Part shown: piece after piece, positions 1-7,150 of the stretch
How positions within the stretch are numbered: position 1 is the first letter of the stretch
How the letters are laid out: every line of letters begins with the position of its first letter
Origin: a virus
Strand: one strand, 5' to 3'
Length of the DNA: 25,776 bases
Virus record (IMG/VR): IMGVR_UViG_3300034072_000758
Span: 491,030 to 516,805 of that record
Notes under the pieces: model-generated
Seen by the model: the letters and a program-made list of their open reading frames with translations, nothing else
What the model was told of the DNA's origin: nothing
Database searches by the model: none
Program-made: the position numbers and the translations under genes

Positions 1-11
1 ATCCTTTCAAT

Positions 12-34
12 ACCGATTATAGGTTATCGGTTTT
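12..34 (+). terminator. possible rightward intrinsic terminator
   Basis: A 6-bp stem (ACCGAT at 12-17 with ATCGGT at 26-31) has an 8-base loop and is followed by a short T run. It would end a plus-strand gene lying left of the window. Read leftward, no T tract follows, so it is a poor terminator for the minus-strand gene at 58-642. Confidence 0.4.
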
Positions 35-57
35 GCCTTTTACAATTTTTAAATAAT

Positions 58-642
58 TCAGATGGTGGTTTTTTTAATAAAAGCGTGAATAACATCACCC
101 AAGTCATTGATCAGCAGAAGCGGGCGATAATATTCCCCGTCTTGGACAAACTCGTCCCCAACAACAAATTGTTGTTCTACTATACCAATACCATTTCTCT
201 GATATGTAATTGTATCACCATAGAGTATTCTCAATTCGTATGGCGGTTCAATTGGTACATTTGTTTCAGAACGCCAAGTAGAGATCAATAGCGTTACTGA
301 TGTGTTCTTTTTTATATTCAAATCATAACCATATCCACCTTCCTTAGATATGACCTTCACGACTTGCGGTGTGTTTCCCAGACTTTCATATCGAGGGGTA
401 ATGAAGAACTCCGTCTTCGTCTGGCGGCGATTATGGAGGCTAAAAACACGTTGGGTCTTTGTCCCAATCTCAGTAAGAATTTCTGTGTGGCTATATGGAA
501 AGCTTTCACGATTGAAACCGTTTTTACTACCAATGATAACTTCGTTCGCATCGGTAAAAGCCAGACGACCCTCAGCATAATCAGGCCCAATTACGGAATT
601 ACTTACTTGAGGAAGGACGAGTGGTGATTTCAAATTTAACAT
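58..642 (-). CDS. fibre/baseplate-like virion protein, paralogue 1
   Basis: 194 residues. The N-terminal third carries a LAFTDANEVIIGSKNG stretch, similar to the 'GR-V/L-Y/F-IG' pattern common at the N-termini of phage fibre and tropism-determinant proteins. It then matches the protein at 1070-1711 in order: (R/S)FPY, EILTE, T-x-(R/K), and FF(I/V)(T/P). The two are therefore paralogues flanking one small gene. The start ATG at 642 has a good AGGAGA Shine-Dalgarno and overlaps the end of the upstream gene by 7 bases. A perfect late box lies about 75 bases upstream, inside the neighbour. The likely role is a virion surface or tail component; the exact location in the particle cannot be told from sequence. 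Confidence 0.72.
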   Translation of the reverse strand: MLNLKSPLVLPQVSNSVIGPDYAEGRLAFTDANEVIIGSKNGFNRESFPYSHTEILTEIGTKTQRVFSLHNRRQTKTEFFITPRYESLGNTPQVVKVISKEGGYGYDLNIKKNTSVTLLISTWRSETNVPIEPPYELRILYGDTITYQRNGIGIVEQQFVVGDEFVQDGEYYRPLLLINDLGDVIHAFIKKTTI

Positions 643-1073
643 TCTTTATATCTCCTACCATCAAACTTCCATACCGACAGTACATCATGGTGAGTTGATG
701 GTATCGCCGAAACAGTTCTATATTTATAGTTCAGCCAATACTTTTTATCGACTTCAAGCACGATCATTTGATCAGAAATATCATAGTCTCGGATTAGTTT
801 TAATGACAGATCGCTCGCCTCATAGCCGCCCAAACGAAGCGTAAATTCCATGCCAGCGGCTATGGAATTGATACACCAGTCATTGTTGTTGATCATTTCC
901 CAAGGCGTCGGCCAAGTATCCAATGCTTCGGGATCGTATGCCATTTTAGCAAGCGGGGCCATCGACCAAAAATCAACGACCGCTTGTAAAGCATCGTCAC
1001 GTTCGGCCACACTATTGCGCAGGGTCTTCCAAGCTTTAGTCAGTTCGTCTATTGGGAGTATAAAAGGATTCAC
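636..1073 (-). CDS. conserved phage protein of unknown function
   Basis: 145 residues, rich in Trp. A central block (W-P-T-P-W-E-M-I-N-N-N-D-W-C followed by G-M-E-F-T-L) looks like a conserved phage family, but I cannot assign a function. There is no signal peptide or membrane segment. It sits between two paralogous fibre-like genes, overlapping the upstream one by an ATGA junction (1070-1073) and the downstream one by 7 bases. It is therefore translationally coupled and probably belongs to the same virion or assembly operon. The start ATG at 1073 is set by that overlap. Confidence 0.75.
   Translation of the reverse strand: MNPFILPIDELTKAWKTLRNSVAERDDALQAVVDFWSMAPLAKMAYDPEALDTWPTPWEMINNNDWCINSIAAGMEFTLRLGGYEASDLSLKLIRDYDISDQMIVLEVDKKYWLNYKYRTVSAIPSTHHDVLSVWKFDGRRYKEC
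721..728 (-). promoter_or_regulatory. late promoter box TATAAATA (exact T4 consensus)
   Basis: The minus strand reads TATAAATA with no TTGACA-like -35. It lies inside the coding region of the 636-1073 gene and points at the fibre-like gene starting at 642. The predicted transcription start is near 715, giving a leader of about 70 nt with a normal Shine-Dalgarno. Confidence 0.5.
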
Positions 1074-1711
1074 ACCAATTCCCCATCAGTCAATCCAGAG
1101 AGAACAGTCTTCCTCATAAAGAATTTCACATCGCCGTTTTCAGCACCATTGTCGCACATCAAATAATAGTAAGTGCCATTATAGCCGATAGTAAAATCTA
1201 CAGCGGACCCAACGCCTTCATGGAATATTTCAGCCGAACCACCCGATGCGCGGATGTACAATTTGCCATTCTGAATTGGCGAATTATCAGCTAAAATAAA
1301 ACAATGATATTCAACCACCGCGCTGAAATTAGTAGCATAAAATCTGCTAGGAACTTCATTACCACTGTAATCAGGGAAAGTAATTTCAGCATTGGCGACC
1401 GGAATTGTTGTTGGGACAAAAAAGTCATTTTCTGTTTGACTTTTCATAAAGTCAGAAAATAACTCTTTCGTTCTTGGGGAAGCTTCTGTCAGTATCTCGA
1501 TATTCTGATAGGGGAAGCGTGTTCTGTTGTAATTTACGTCACCAACACCCGGCACATGACCGATGAAAACTCGTCCGGTGTCTGTGGTCATAACGAGTTG
1601 CCCTAAATCTACACTTTGGCTGAAAGCCAGTGGAGACTCGCTTATTGGTTTACCCGGTAAGTCAATTTCCTTACCTCTAGTTAAACGAAACTTAGCAGCA
1701 ATACTCGTCAT
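1070..1711 (-). CDS. fibre/baseplate-like virion protein, paralogue 2
   Basis: 213 residues. The N-terminus has a 'RLTRGKEIDLPGKPISESPLAF' type opening followed by TDTGRVFIGH, a pattern typical of phage fibre/whisker or tropism-determinant N-terminal domains. Shared order of motifs (FPY, EILTEA, TK, FF) shows paralogy with 58-642. The C-terminal half is beta-rich and glycine-rich and differs between the copies. The start ATG at 1711 has a GAGGA Shine-Dalgarno 7 bases upstream. A late box AATAAATA at 1730-1737 predicts a start near 1724 with a short leader that keeps the Shine-Dalgarno. The late promoter supports a structural role. Confidence 0.75.
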   Translation of the reverse strand: MTSIAAKFRLTRGKEIDLPGKPISESPLAFSQSVDLGQLVMTTDTGRVFIGHVPGVGDVNYNRTRFPYQNIEILTEASPRTKELFSDFMKSQTENDFFVPTTIPVANAEITFPDYSGNEVPSRFYATNFSAVVEYHCFILADNSPIQNGKLYIRASGGSAEIFHEGVGSAVDFTIGYNGTYYYLMCDNGAENGDVKFFMRKTVLSGLTDGELV

Positions 1712-1729
1712 TCATAAATCCTCGCATTC

Positions 1730-1737
1730 TATTTATT
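1730..1737 (-). promoter_or_regulatory. late promoter box AATAAATA
   Basis: The minus strand reads AATAAATA, one base from T4 TATAAATA, without a -35 element. It overlaps the last codons of the nuclease gene and serves the virion-like operon 1711 to 58. Confidence 0.55.
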
Positions 1738-2404
1738 TCTTATTTTCGTGGTATTGCTCTAATCTCTGGAACCAAATGTCGGAAAAATGATCGAACTCCG
1801 CCCCCTTCACTATAAACTCTTCGTAGTTGGTATCACGGTCGATCATCATAATAACGATCTTTCGTATCTCAGTGCCGTAGAGATAATTATGTGCGTGAGC
1901 ATATGCAGCACACTGACAAAAATAGTCAGTGATTTGTTCTTTCTTTTTGATCTTCTTCGAGTTCTTGAAGTCCATAATGGCTTGCTCACCATGATGTTCT
2001 CCCACCAGATCGGTGGTCCCGGCATACAGGGCTGGATAATAAAGCCCCACTTCGCTACCGTAGAGCGTCGTAACGCCCGGTAGAGCCTCTTTAATCATCT
2101 TGTCTGCCATGATAGCCGCAAGCTGAAAGATGGGCTTCCCCGACCGCGATGGGCGCTCTGTGCCAAGGATATGACACTCCATATGCTCATGGACCAGAGT
2201 TCCCAAATTCGAAGCGTACTTGACTTGTTGGTCAGCAGCCGCATTTCCAATACGCTTACGCCATTCAATCAAGAATGTTTTGTCGGCGGTAGCATCCAGA
2301 ATAGTGGTAACAGAGGGGATCAATAGATTGCTTTCGGGACAGACATAATGTCTCTTCTCGTAAGTAGTTTCGTCCCGAACCAATTTTTGATAATTAAACG
2401 CCAT
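1733..2404 (-). CDS. PD-(D/E)XK (RecB/Cas4-type) nuclease
   Basis: 223 residues with the full motif set of RecB-like exonucleases: SVTTIL (31-36), LGTLVHEHME (68-76, the G-T-x-x-H-x-x-x-E helix), E118 in a YGSEVGLYY strand, GTTDLVG (129-135, metal ligand D132), IMDFKNSK (143-150, catalytic D145 and K147) and Q164-x3-Y168. No Cas4 iron-sulfur cysteine cluster is obvious. It is closest in pattern to phage and mitochondrial (MGME1-like) single-strand exonucleases. A role in phage recombination, DNA processing or host DNA breakdown is inferred. It is coupled by a TAATG junction to the HTH/Cys protein upstream, suggesting that the two act together or are at least co-expressed. Confidence 0.85.
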   Translation of the reverse strand: MAFNYQKLVRDETTYEKRHYVCPESNLLIPSVTTILDATADKTFLIEWRKRIGNAAADQQVKYASNLGTLVHEHMECHILGTERPSRSGKPIFQLAAIMADKMIKEALPGVTTLYGSEVGLYYPALYAGTTDLVGEHHGEQAIMDFKNSKKIKKKEQITDYFCQCAAYAHAHNYLYGTEIRKIVIMMIDRDTNYEEFIVKGAEFDHFSDIWFQRLEQYHENKK

Positions 2405-2991
2405 TATGTTAACTCGTACTTTGCGATATAGTAATTCAGCAGAGGTTTGCTGATCTTCAAATCGGCCATGATTTTTTCGATTGGCTTATTTCGACAATAA
2501 GCAGTGAATGTTTCTTTGCTGGAAACGATGTCGGCGAGACTCAATTCATCAACTTTATTTTCACAAATCCAATTTCTCTGAGCATTTTTTGCTTCCTGAA
2601 CGGCGATCCTAGCTTCATGCGCTGCGGATATGCGTTGGTTCACGCAAGGGCATCCTCGTTGACACCGAGCGACATACTGCCCCGGATCAAAAACTCTTGT
2701 GTTCCCGAAGCTACATGTTCGAGCTTCCTTAGAGTACAAAAAGAAAATCTTCGACTTGGCGTCTAAGTCTTCGTTGGGAAATTGACTATCGATACACATC
2801 TTGAAGTCGTCATCGATCTCATATATTTTCGAGAACGCCGTAACAACAACTTCCACATCCGAACGAGTCTTCGCAACGATGGGCCGACGACCTCTTCTCG
2901 GATTATAACTGTCAGCAATGAGATATTCTCTTATCAAAGAGGTATCTTGCTTACCTTCTAATATCGATTGAAAATGTAACGCAAAACTCAT
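2404..2991 (-). CDS. hypothetical protein with Cys cluster and C-terminal HTH-like region
   Basis: 195 residues. A central cysteine-rich stretch (C-x3-C-x-C in ARCQRGCPC, about residues 109-117) could bind metal. The C-terminal 35 residues (an 'IEKIMADLKISKPLLNYYIAKY' type segment) resemble a helix-turn-helix. The first gene of a two-gene unit with the nuclease, it ends in a one-base TAATG overlap. A GAGGATGAT Shine-Dalgarno precedes ATG at 2991. Possibly a DNA-binding partner or regulator of the nuclease; I do not recognise the family. Confidence 0.7.
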   Translation of the reverse strand: MSFALHFQSILEGKQDTSLIREYLIADSYNPRRGRRPIVAKTRSDVEVVVTAFSKIYEIDDDFKMCIDSQFPNEDLDAKSKIFFLYSKEARTCSFGNTRVFDPGQYVARCQRGCPCVNQRISAAHEARIAVQEAKNAQRNWICENKVDELSLADIVSSKETFTAYCRNKPIEKIMADLKISKPLLNYYIAKYELT

Positions 2992-3013
2992 ATCATCCTC
3001 ACTTGGATGTTAA

Positions 3014-3100
3014 CCATACTATACTGTCGGAAGAAATAGCAAAATTATTTTTTATGATTCCGCGCAAACAGCCAAAATGTTGGCCATAGTATAAGTATGG
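3014..3100. promoter_or_regulatory. divergent promoter region with mirrored -10-like elements
   Basis: CCATACTATAC (3014-3024) and GTATAAGTATGG (3089-3100) form an inverted pair that places a -10-like TATAGT (minus, 3018-3023) and TATAAG (plus, 3090-3095) upstream of the genes starting at 2991 and 3111. No convincing -35 is seen on either strand. The mirror symmetry could also be an operator. Confidence 0.4.
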
Positions 3101-3110
3101 AGGACTAGAT

Positions 3111-3329
3111 ATGATCGTGTATTTGGTAATAGGACACATCGACGGCGCAATCTATGCGCACTTCACCGCGACAAAAAAGCAAGCGAAAGAGCACATAAAA
3201 TACTGTGAGCGAACTTTCGATTGGGTAGAGGTGAGTATATCAGAATACGAAATAACCCCGACTAAAGCCGGGGTCGCAGAAGCAATGAATGTGTTTATTC
3301 ATCATACCGCTCTTAACGATGGCGGCTAA
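3111..3329 (+). CDS. small hypothetical protein
   Basis: 72 residues, soluble, starting MIVYLVIGHIDGAIY. ATG at 3111 has a strong GGAGG Shine-Dalgarno. No family recognised. It lies alone on the plus strand, divergent from the nuclease operon, and its last codons overlap the 3' end of the minus-strand gene 3313-3591 tail to tail. The pattern of a short gene with its own promoter is typical of phage early accessory or host-takeover genes. Confidence 0.7.
   Translation: MIVYLVIGHIDGAIYAHFTATKKQAKEHIKYCERTFDWVEVSISEYEITPTKAGVAEAMNVFIHHTALNDGG
3255..3274. other. GC-rich hairpin near a convergent gene junction
   Basis: ACCCCG (3255-3260) pairs with CGGGGT (3269-3274) across an 8-base loop, inside the end of the 72-residue gene and about 40 bases before the tail-to-tail junction. 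There is no T tract. It may slow converging polymerases or be incidental. Confidence 0.3.
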
Positions 3330-3591
3330 CGGCTTCCAAACCAGCGTCGGTGATTTCGACAGATGGCGTAAATGTGAACATTTCACCATTGTCCAGTTCA
3401 ACAGGGTCTTCTTCTGTTATGATCACATACCCCGCCTTATTGAGACGCTTAAAGCGATTCAAACCGAATGAATCCGAACCAAGGTTATCGGTGGAGTCTT
3501 TGTCATCCAGACGCGAAATTAGAACCGAACCACCAAAGTTGTGTTTCAGCCAGTATAACGCATCATAATCTTTCGGTTTAAGATTAGACAT
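3313..3591 (-). CDS. winged-helix-like small protein
   Basis: 92 residues. The order helix (ALYWLKHNF), helix (F-G-L-N-R-F-K-R-L-N-K-A-G-Y), beta wing (EEDPVELDNGEMFTFTPSVEIT) and final helix (DAGLEAV) fits a MarR/PadR-type winged helix, where 'L-x2-L-x3-G-(Y/L)-(I/V)' precedes the wing and 'I-T-x-x-G' ends it. A DNA-binding regulator is plausible but unproven. It has a clean host-like promoter (3611-3638) and an AGGAGGT Shine-Dalgarno, so it is likely expressed early. Confidence 0.65.
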   Translation of the reverse strand: MSNLKPKDYDALYWLKHNFGGSVLISRLDDKDSTDNLGSDSFGLNRFKRLNKAGYVIITEEDPVELDNGEMFTFTPSVEITDAGLEAVSRHR

Positions 3592-3610
3592 AGATACCTC
3601 CTATAGAGAT

Positions 3611-3638
3611 ATATTACACAAATATACGTATATGTCAA
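3611..3638 (-). promoter_or_regulatory. host sigma70-like promoter (TTGACA-16-TAATAT)
   Basis: On the minus strand TTGACA (3633-3638) is 16 bases from TAATAT (3611-3616), about 20 bases upstream of the start at 3591. The same 16-base spacing recurs at 6855-6882, 18463-18490 and 24629-24656. Confidence 0.75.
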
Positions 3639-3644
3639 TCTATC

Positions 3645-4007
3645 TTACTTTTTGACTTCTTTAGCCGCTTGGTCAGCCGCAAGTTTGTCAAATCTCTTCT
3701 GACCCTTTTCTTTTTCAGTGTCGGATACGACTGTATCCGGGTCGAACTGTTGGTTGAAGTAGATTTTGTCATCTTCAATTTTCTTGATAATCTTAAATTT
3801 ATCTGGATTCAAGAGGTTCATCACATAGTCATCGTCCAGATTAATACCAGTGTCCAAATTTTCCAACTGATCCTGAACGGACTGAACGGACACAAATGGA
3901 ACTCCACCATCATATAGCGGCAACAACACATCCATTAGATAGTTTCTAATGTCTGCGTCGTCGTTCACGCCGTCCGGGTCTTCATCGAATAATTCCGAAA
4001 GTCTCAT
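3645..4007 (-). CDS. small acidic protein of the head cluster, CTS-like N-terminus
   Basis: 120 residues, acidic in the first half and Lys/Asp-rich at the C-terminus (DKLAADQAAKEVKK). It begins MRLSELFDED, which loosely resembles the T4 capsid-targeting sequence (short amphipathic helix ending in Glu), but it lacks the clean L-x-E seen in the other tagged proteins. It follows the 558-residue core-like gene by 17 bases and has an ordinary Shine-Dalgarno (AAGGA/GCGGA), so it is not leaderless. A prohead-internal or assembly role is inferred from position only. Confidence 0.65.
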   Translation of the reverse strand: MRLSELFDEDPDGVNDDADIRNYLMDVLLPLYDGGVPFVSVQSVQDQLENLDTGINLDDDYVMNLLNPDKFKIIKKIEDDKIYFNQQFDPDTVVSDTEKEKGQKRFDKLAADQAAKEVKK

Positions 4008-4024
4008 TTGTGTCCGCCTAATCC

Positions 4025-5701
4025 TTATGAGAATGGGGTGTCGTCGGCGTTTTCAGCCGATTTTTGAACGCGGTATTGTGGAGCGTGGATCACACCATTT
4101 TTAACGTTTTCTGGGATGATACCCTTCCCGTCAACGATAGTAACACGATAACGAGGGACCAGCATATTACCTTCCCAAGTCAATACGAGATCGGTGTTTT
4201 GCATCACCTTTACGAGGAAAGGATTGTTCACCTTCGAATTGAATTGCTTGGTTTCGCCCAACCCAATTGTTCCAAATACGTAAAGTGCCTCAACGGTCTT
4301 GTTGACGAACTTCTTGTAATCCAATTTCGCGGCATTTTCAGCCTCTTCCTTTGTAGCCTTGTCGATATACGACTTATAAATTTGCTTCAACGGAACAACA
4401 CCATTTGGCGTCTGATGAGCTACTGGCGCAGCTACACCACGCTTACCGAAGGCTTCATCCAGTTCTTCTTGGTCATTTTGCTTCTTCTTGCGATTTTGAG
4501 CAAATTGATCCTGAGACTTAGCCTTACTACCACCCTTGAAGTTAGGCGAATCTGGGTTCTTCGACCATGAACGGCCTTCTTCTAATTCGTCCTGATCAGA
4601 CTTTTTTTTACGGCGCTCTTGTGAGGCTTGGGCCTGTCCAGCCGCTTTCTTTCCACCTTTGAAGTCTTCGGAGTCCGGGTTATTTGACCACGAACGGCCT
4701 TCCTTGACTGGTTTTGGCGCAGCTTTGATACTCTTGGCCATAGAAGCTTCCTTACCATTCTTCAACAGAGCGGATGGGATTTTTCCTTCTTCGAGTTCTT
4801 CCTGATCGGCTTTCTTCTTGTTACGATCCTGAGCGAACTTGTTTTGAGTAGTAGCTTTCTTACCACCCTTGAAGTTAGGTGAGTCTGGGTTACGGTTCCA
4901 AGAGCGACCTTCATCCAAATCCTCTTCTTCGCCCTTCTTGCGGCGGTGGGCTTGTTCATCCTTAGCCTTCTTTTGCGCGTCCTTGGACTTGTAATTCGCA
5001 GCGTCAGGATTCTTCGACCACGAACGACCTTCCTTGACGATCTCAACTACGTCCGACATTTCGATACCAAAAGCTTCGGAGACAAGCTTTGCTGTCTGTG
5101 TGCCATTCTTTACCGATGGATAGAGCTTAACAAATGTGCTGAAAATCAAAGCATCCGGGTTCGAAGACTCGCGCAGAGCCTTTACATTACGCTCGAAGCT
5201 TTCCTTGCGGGCGCGGCCCATGTTGAAGTCCATTGAGTCTCCGTTCATGGTGTCTGGACCGGCTTCGGCGTCGTCTGCGTTGTCATCCGCGAAATCATCG
5301 ACCGCATCAACGGTCTCTTCATCATCACCCAAATCAGGAGCGTCATCACCGGAGAAGTCGTCATCGCCTGTACCATCGTCCATAGCCATGTCGTTGGTTT
5401 CTTCGCCGTTCACTGTACCTTCCATCTTACCGATGTGTGTGGTCAATTCTTCTTTAGCTTCTTTTAAGGAGTTGATGACAGCACGAAGCTTTTCTGTAGC
5501 CGATTGATTGAATTGATCAGCCATTTCAGTTCCAAATGCTGTTTGCATGTTGTCCAGAATAGGCATAATGTCATTAGCTTCAATCTTCGCCATGTTTTCA
5601 GCGAGACTTTGAAGTTTATCGGTGATGGCCTTAACCGCCAATACTACCGAAGCTTTGTTCAATTCATTCTCAATCAAGAATGAAATATTTTTCGTGGTCA
5701 T
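4025..5701 (-). CDS. putative prohead core/scaffold protein with repeated protease-site units
   Basis: 558 residues in clear zones. Residues 1-95 are a predicted coiled coil with many Glu/Lys. Residues 100-160 are strongly acidic (Asp-rich). Residues 165-222 are helical. Residues 224-416 carry repeats of about 30-40 residues with the core E-G-R-S-W-(S/N)-x-N-P-D at 224, 264, 334 and 375, each followed by a basic Lys/Arg/Gln stretch. Residues 430-558 form a globular C-terminal domain. The units end in V-K-E, L-D-E, L-E-E or L-D-E followed by G/A (after E224, E264, E305, E334, E375, E416), like the (L/I)-x-E sites of the T4 gp21 prohead protease. This suggests a core protein cut into peptides during head maturation. 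It overlaps the upstream gene by ATGA (5698-5701). The function is inferred; there is no direct homologue in hand. Confidence 0.7.
   Translation of the reverse strand: MTTKNISFLIENELNKASVVLAVKAITDKLQSLAENMAKIEANDIMPILDNMQTAFGTEMADQFNQSATEKLRAVINSLKEAKEELTTHIGKMEGTVNGEETNDMAMDDGTGDDDFSGDDAPDLGDDEETVDAVDDFADDNADDAEAGPDTMNGDSMDFNMGRARKESFERNVKALRESSNPDALIFSTFVKLYPSVKNGTQTAKLVSEAFGIEMSDVVEIVKEGRSWSKNPDAANYKSKDAQKKAKDEQAHRRKKGEEEDLDEGRSWNRNPDSPNFKGGKKATTQNKFAQDRNKKKADQEELEEGKIPSALLKNGKEASMAKSIKAAPKPVKEGRSWSNNPDSEDFKGGKKAAGQAQASQERRKKKSDQDELEEGRSWSKNPDSPNFKGGSKAKSQDQFAQNRKKKQNDQEELDEAFGKRGVAAPVAHQTPNGVVPLKQIYKSYIDKATKEEAENAAKLDYKKFVNKTVEALYVFGTIGLGETKQFNSKVNNPFLVKVMQNTDLVLTWEGNMLVPRYRVTIVDGKGIIPENVKNGVIHAPQYRVQKSAENADDTPFS
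4454..5032 (-). repeat. in-frame degenerate tandem repeats (EGRSW..NPD units)
   Basis: Four copies of the E-G-R-S-W-(S/N)-x-N-P-D core and five basic Lys/Arg/Gln linkers are encoded here. The units diverge at DNA level but keep the protein pattern and the Glu-Gly/Ala boundaries, so selection acts on the peptide. One unit (residues 305-334) has a different insert starting GKIPSALLKNG. Confidence 0.85.
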
Positions 5702-5937
5702 TTACTTCTCCTTGTACGCTTTGGGGCGATTTCTTTCAAATATAATTTAATCGATTCCGAAATCAAAACTGACTTTGAATACTCAGCATCGAGGCGACCT
5801 TCCATCGCAAGAGACTTCTTCTTTTCCCCATAATGGGTCATCACATCCACCAAATGATCGCGGGATGCGTCGAAATTGATCTCTATTCCGAACTGTTCAT
5901 TCAGAGATTTGTTTAACTTCTTAATTTTAGAGTTCAT
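5698..5937 (-). CDS. small basic helical protein heading the head cluster
   Basis: 79 residues, predicted mostly helical, with a basic tail (KRTRRSK). It is coupled to the 558-residue core-like protein by a 4-base ATGA overlap. ATG at 5937 is preceded by a weak GGAT Shine-Dalgarno and a late-type box at 5964-5971. By size, charge and position it could be a minor prohead core protein like T4 gp68, but sequence similarity cannot be claimed. Confidence 0.65.
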   Translation of the reverse strand: MNSKIKKLNKSLNEQFGIEINFDASRDHLVDVMTHYGEKKKSLAMEGRLDAEYSKSVLISESIKLYLKEIAPKRTRRSK

Positions 5938-5963
5938 GAATCAATCCAATTAAGCATCAAGTA

Positions 5964-5971
5964 TATTTAGT
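5964..5971 (-). promoter_or_regulatory. late-type box ACTAAATA
   Basis: The minus strand reads ACTAAATA with no -35. The predicted start near 5958 gives a leader of about 20 nt for the head cluster. It is back to back with the plus-strand late box at 5978-5985, only 6 bases apart. Confidence 0.45.
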
Positions 5972-5977
5972 ATTTTT

Positions 5978-5985
5978 AATAAATA
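5978..5985 (+). promoter_or_regulatory. late promoter box AATAAATA placed for a leaderless message
   Basis: By T4 geometry (last A of the box at -6) the transcription start is 5991, exactly the A of the ATG. There is no Shine-Dalgarno between box and ATG (TTCGT only). Confidence 0.6.
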
Positions 5986-5990
5986 TTCGT

Positions 5991-6221
5991 ATGCGCTATT
6001 TTGAAATTGCCGGTGGAATGAACCTTATGCTGTCATCAGAAGAAGATGACATAATGGGTATGTTCTCGAATAAATCGAAAGTATACAAGAGTTCAATTAA
6101 AGACGAGAGGCTTGAAGAAGTAGCTCGTAACATGGTTACTCGTGGAATATTAAATAGACACAAAGATGACAACGGTATATACTTCGAGATTAACGACAAT
6201 AAAGGAGTTTGGAGGCTATGA
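5991..6221 (+). CDS. MRYFEI-type small protein, divergent capsid-targeting-like tag
   Basis: 76 residues beginning MRYFEIAGGMNLML. The first six residues match the other MRY(F/H)E(I/V) genes, but the L-x-E cleavage motif is missing: Ala-Gly-Gly follows instead. The body has a helix-wing look (ERLEEVARNMVTRGIL, then NGIYFEINDNKGVWRL) and may be a small winged helix. There is no Shine-Dalgarno and the late box sits directly upstream, as in the other members. It ends in an ATGA overlap with the next gene. It could be packaged but unprocessed, or a member that lost the tag's function. Confidence 0.7.
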   Translation: MRYFEIAGGMNLMLSSEEDDIMGMFSNKSKVYKSSIKDERLEEVARNMVTRGILNRHKDDNGIYFEINDNKGVWRL

Positions 6222-6841
6222 GCTTAGGACCACCTAGCAGAGACGAAATCAATCAAATGAGCAAGCTTATTGCTTTGATGAACGCTGGCGTTTCGGATGA
6301 GCCAGATGATATTGTCATGGAGAACTACAAAACCATCGATCCTTCGGCGGGTGATGCTATTCGTGCCGCTACTTCCGATAAACAATCGATGAAAGAAATC
6401 CTTGAACGCATGTATTCAGCGAACGATGTTGTAATCGACAAAGCGAAGACCAACCGCGTTCTAAAAGAAGCCATCGACACCCATACCATTGAGAATGGCG
6501 TGATGATCGGACATTACTCGATAATCAGTTCGGATAATCATTATGACGTAGTGGATACATCGACCGGTAAAAAAATCGCCGAAGACTTATCTTTGTATGA
6601 CGCTGCTTACGGTATCGCCAAGTTCTTATATGAAGGCGCGATGATCAATGATCATCGTATCAAGACTATCTTGATCCAAGAGAGTGATTATTCGAAATAC
6701 ATCAATGATGCAGCGCTTTATAAGATCAACATGAAAACTAGCGATGATCGTAAGAGAATGGTTCTGGAAGACCGTTATCAAGTAGCTTATGACCGTGCTA
6801 AGGGTTCAAGAAAGATCATCAAAGACCTTTTAAAGGATTAA
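6218..6841 (+). CDS. hypothetical phage protein
   Basis: 207 residues using ATG at 6218, which overlaps the stop of the previous gene (ATGA) and follows AGGAG/GGAGG sequences. An in-frame TTG at 6209 is possible but less likely. Soluble, helical at the C-terminus and rich in Asp/Lys. No motif I recognise. Its translation depends on the leaderless gene before it or on the AGGAG site within that gene. Confidence 0.75.
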   Translation: MSLGPPSRDEINQMSKLIALMNAGVSDEPDDIVMENYKTIDPSAGDAIRAATSDKQSMKEILERMYSANDVVIDKAKTNRVLKEAIDTHTIENGVMIGHYSIISSDNHYDVVDTSTGKKIAEDLSLYDAAYGIAKFLYEGAMINDHRIKTILIQESDYSKYINDAALYKINMKTSDDRKRMVLEDRYQVAYDRAKGSRKIIKDLLKD

Positions 6842-6854
6842 CCATACTTTCTCA

Positions 6855-6882
6855 TTGACAAACAAAATATACAAAATATAGT
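6855..6882 (+). promoter_or_regulatory. host sigma70-like promoter (TTGACA-16-TATAGT)
   Basis: TTGACA (6855-6860), 16 bases, TATAGT (6877-6882). It drives the two small plus-strand genes at 6917 and 7151. Confidence 0.8.
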
Positions 6883-6916
6883 CTCCTATTAGTTAATTCT
6901 ATTGGGAGACCTTTTT

Positions 6917-7135
6917 ATGTCCAAAACCTTCAAATTCGACGTGTTCTTCAAGGCTTCGGCTGGCGCAAAAGAAACGAAGCAAAGCTCGGAAGCACCGTTC
7001 ACCGATTTTACCGCTGCGCAAGAAGACGCGAAGCGCCGTATGTCGGAAAACGCCTTGATCACCCGCATCGAAATCTATACACTGTCGGCTGTCGTGCGTA
7101 CACAGGTTCAGCAAGCCGTCGAAATGGTGGCTTAA
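6917..7135 (+). CDS. small hypothetical protein
   Basis: 72 residues with ATG at 6917 and a GGGAGA Shine-Dalgarno. An upstream in-frame TTG at 6902 overlaps that site and is rejected. Sequence MSKTFKFDVFFKASAG then a charged helix (AAQEDAKRRMSE) and a final beta strand. No family recognised. It has a strong host-like promoter and is followed 15 bases later by the Tat-signal gene, so the two are probably co-transcribed early. Confidence 0.7.
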   Translation: MSKTFKFDVFFKASAGAKETKQSSEAPFTDFTAAQEDAKRRMSENALITRIEIYTLSAVVRTQVQQAVEMVA

Positions 7136-7150
7136 ACTCAGGAGTCTCCA

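Noticed and set aside
4064-5507. Long plus-strand open frames opposite the 558-residue gene
   Set aside because: They mirror the repeats of the real minus-strand gene, are low-complexity (Ser-rich) and have no ribosome sites.
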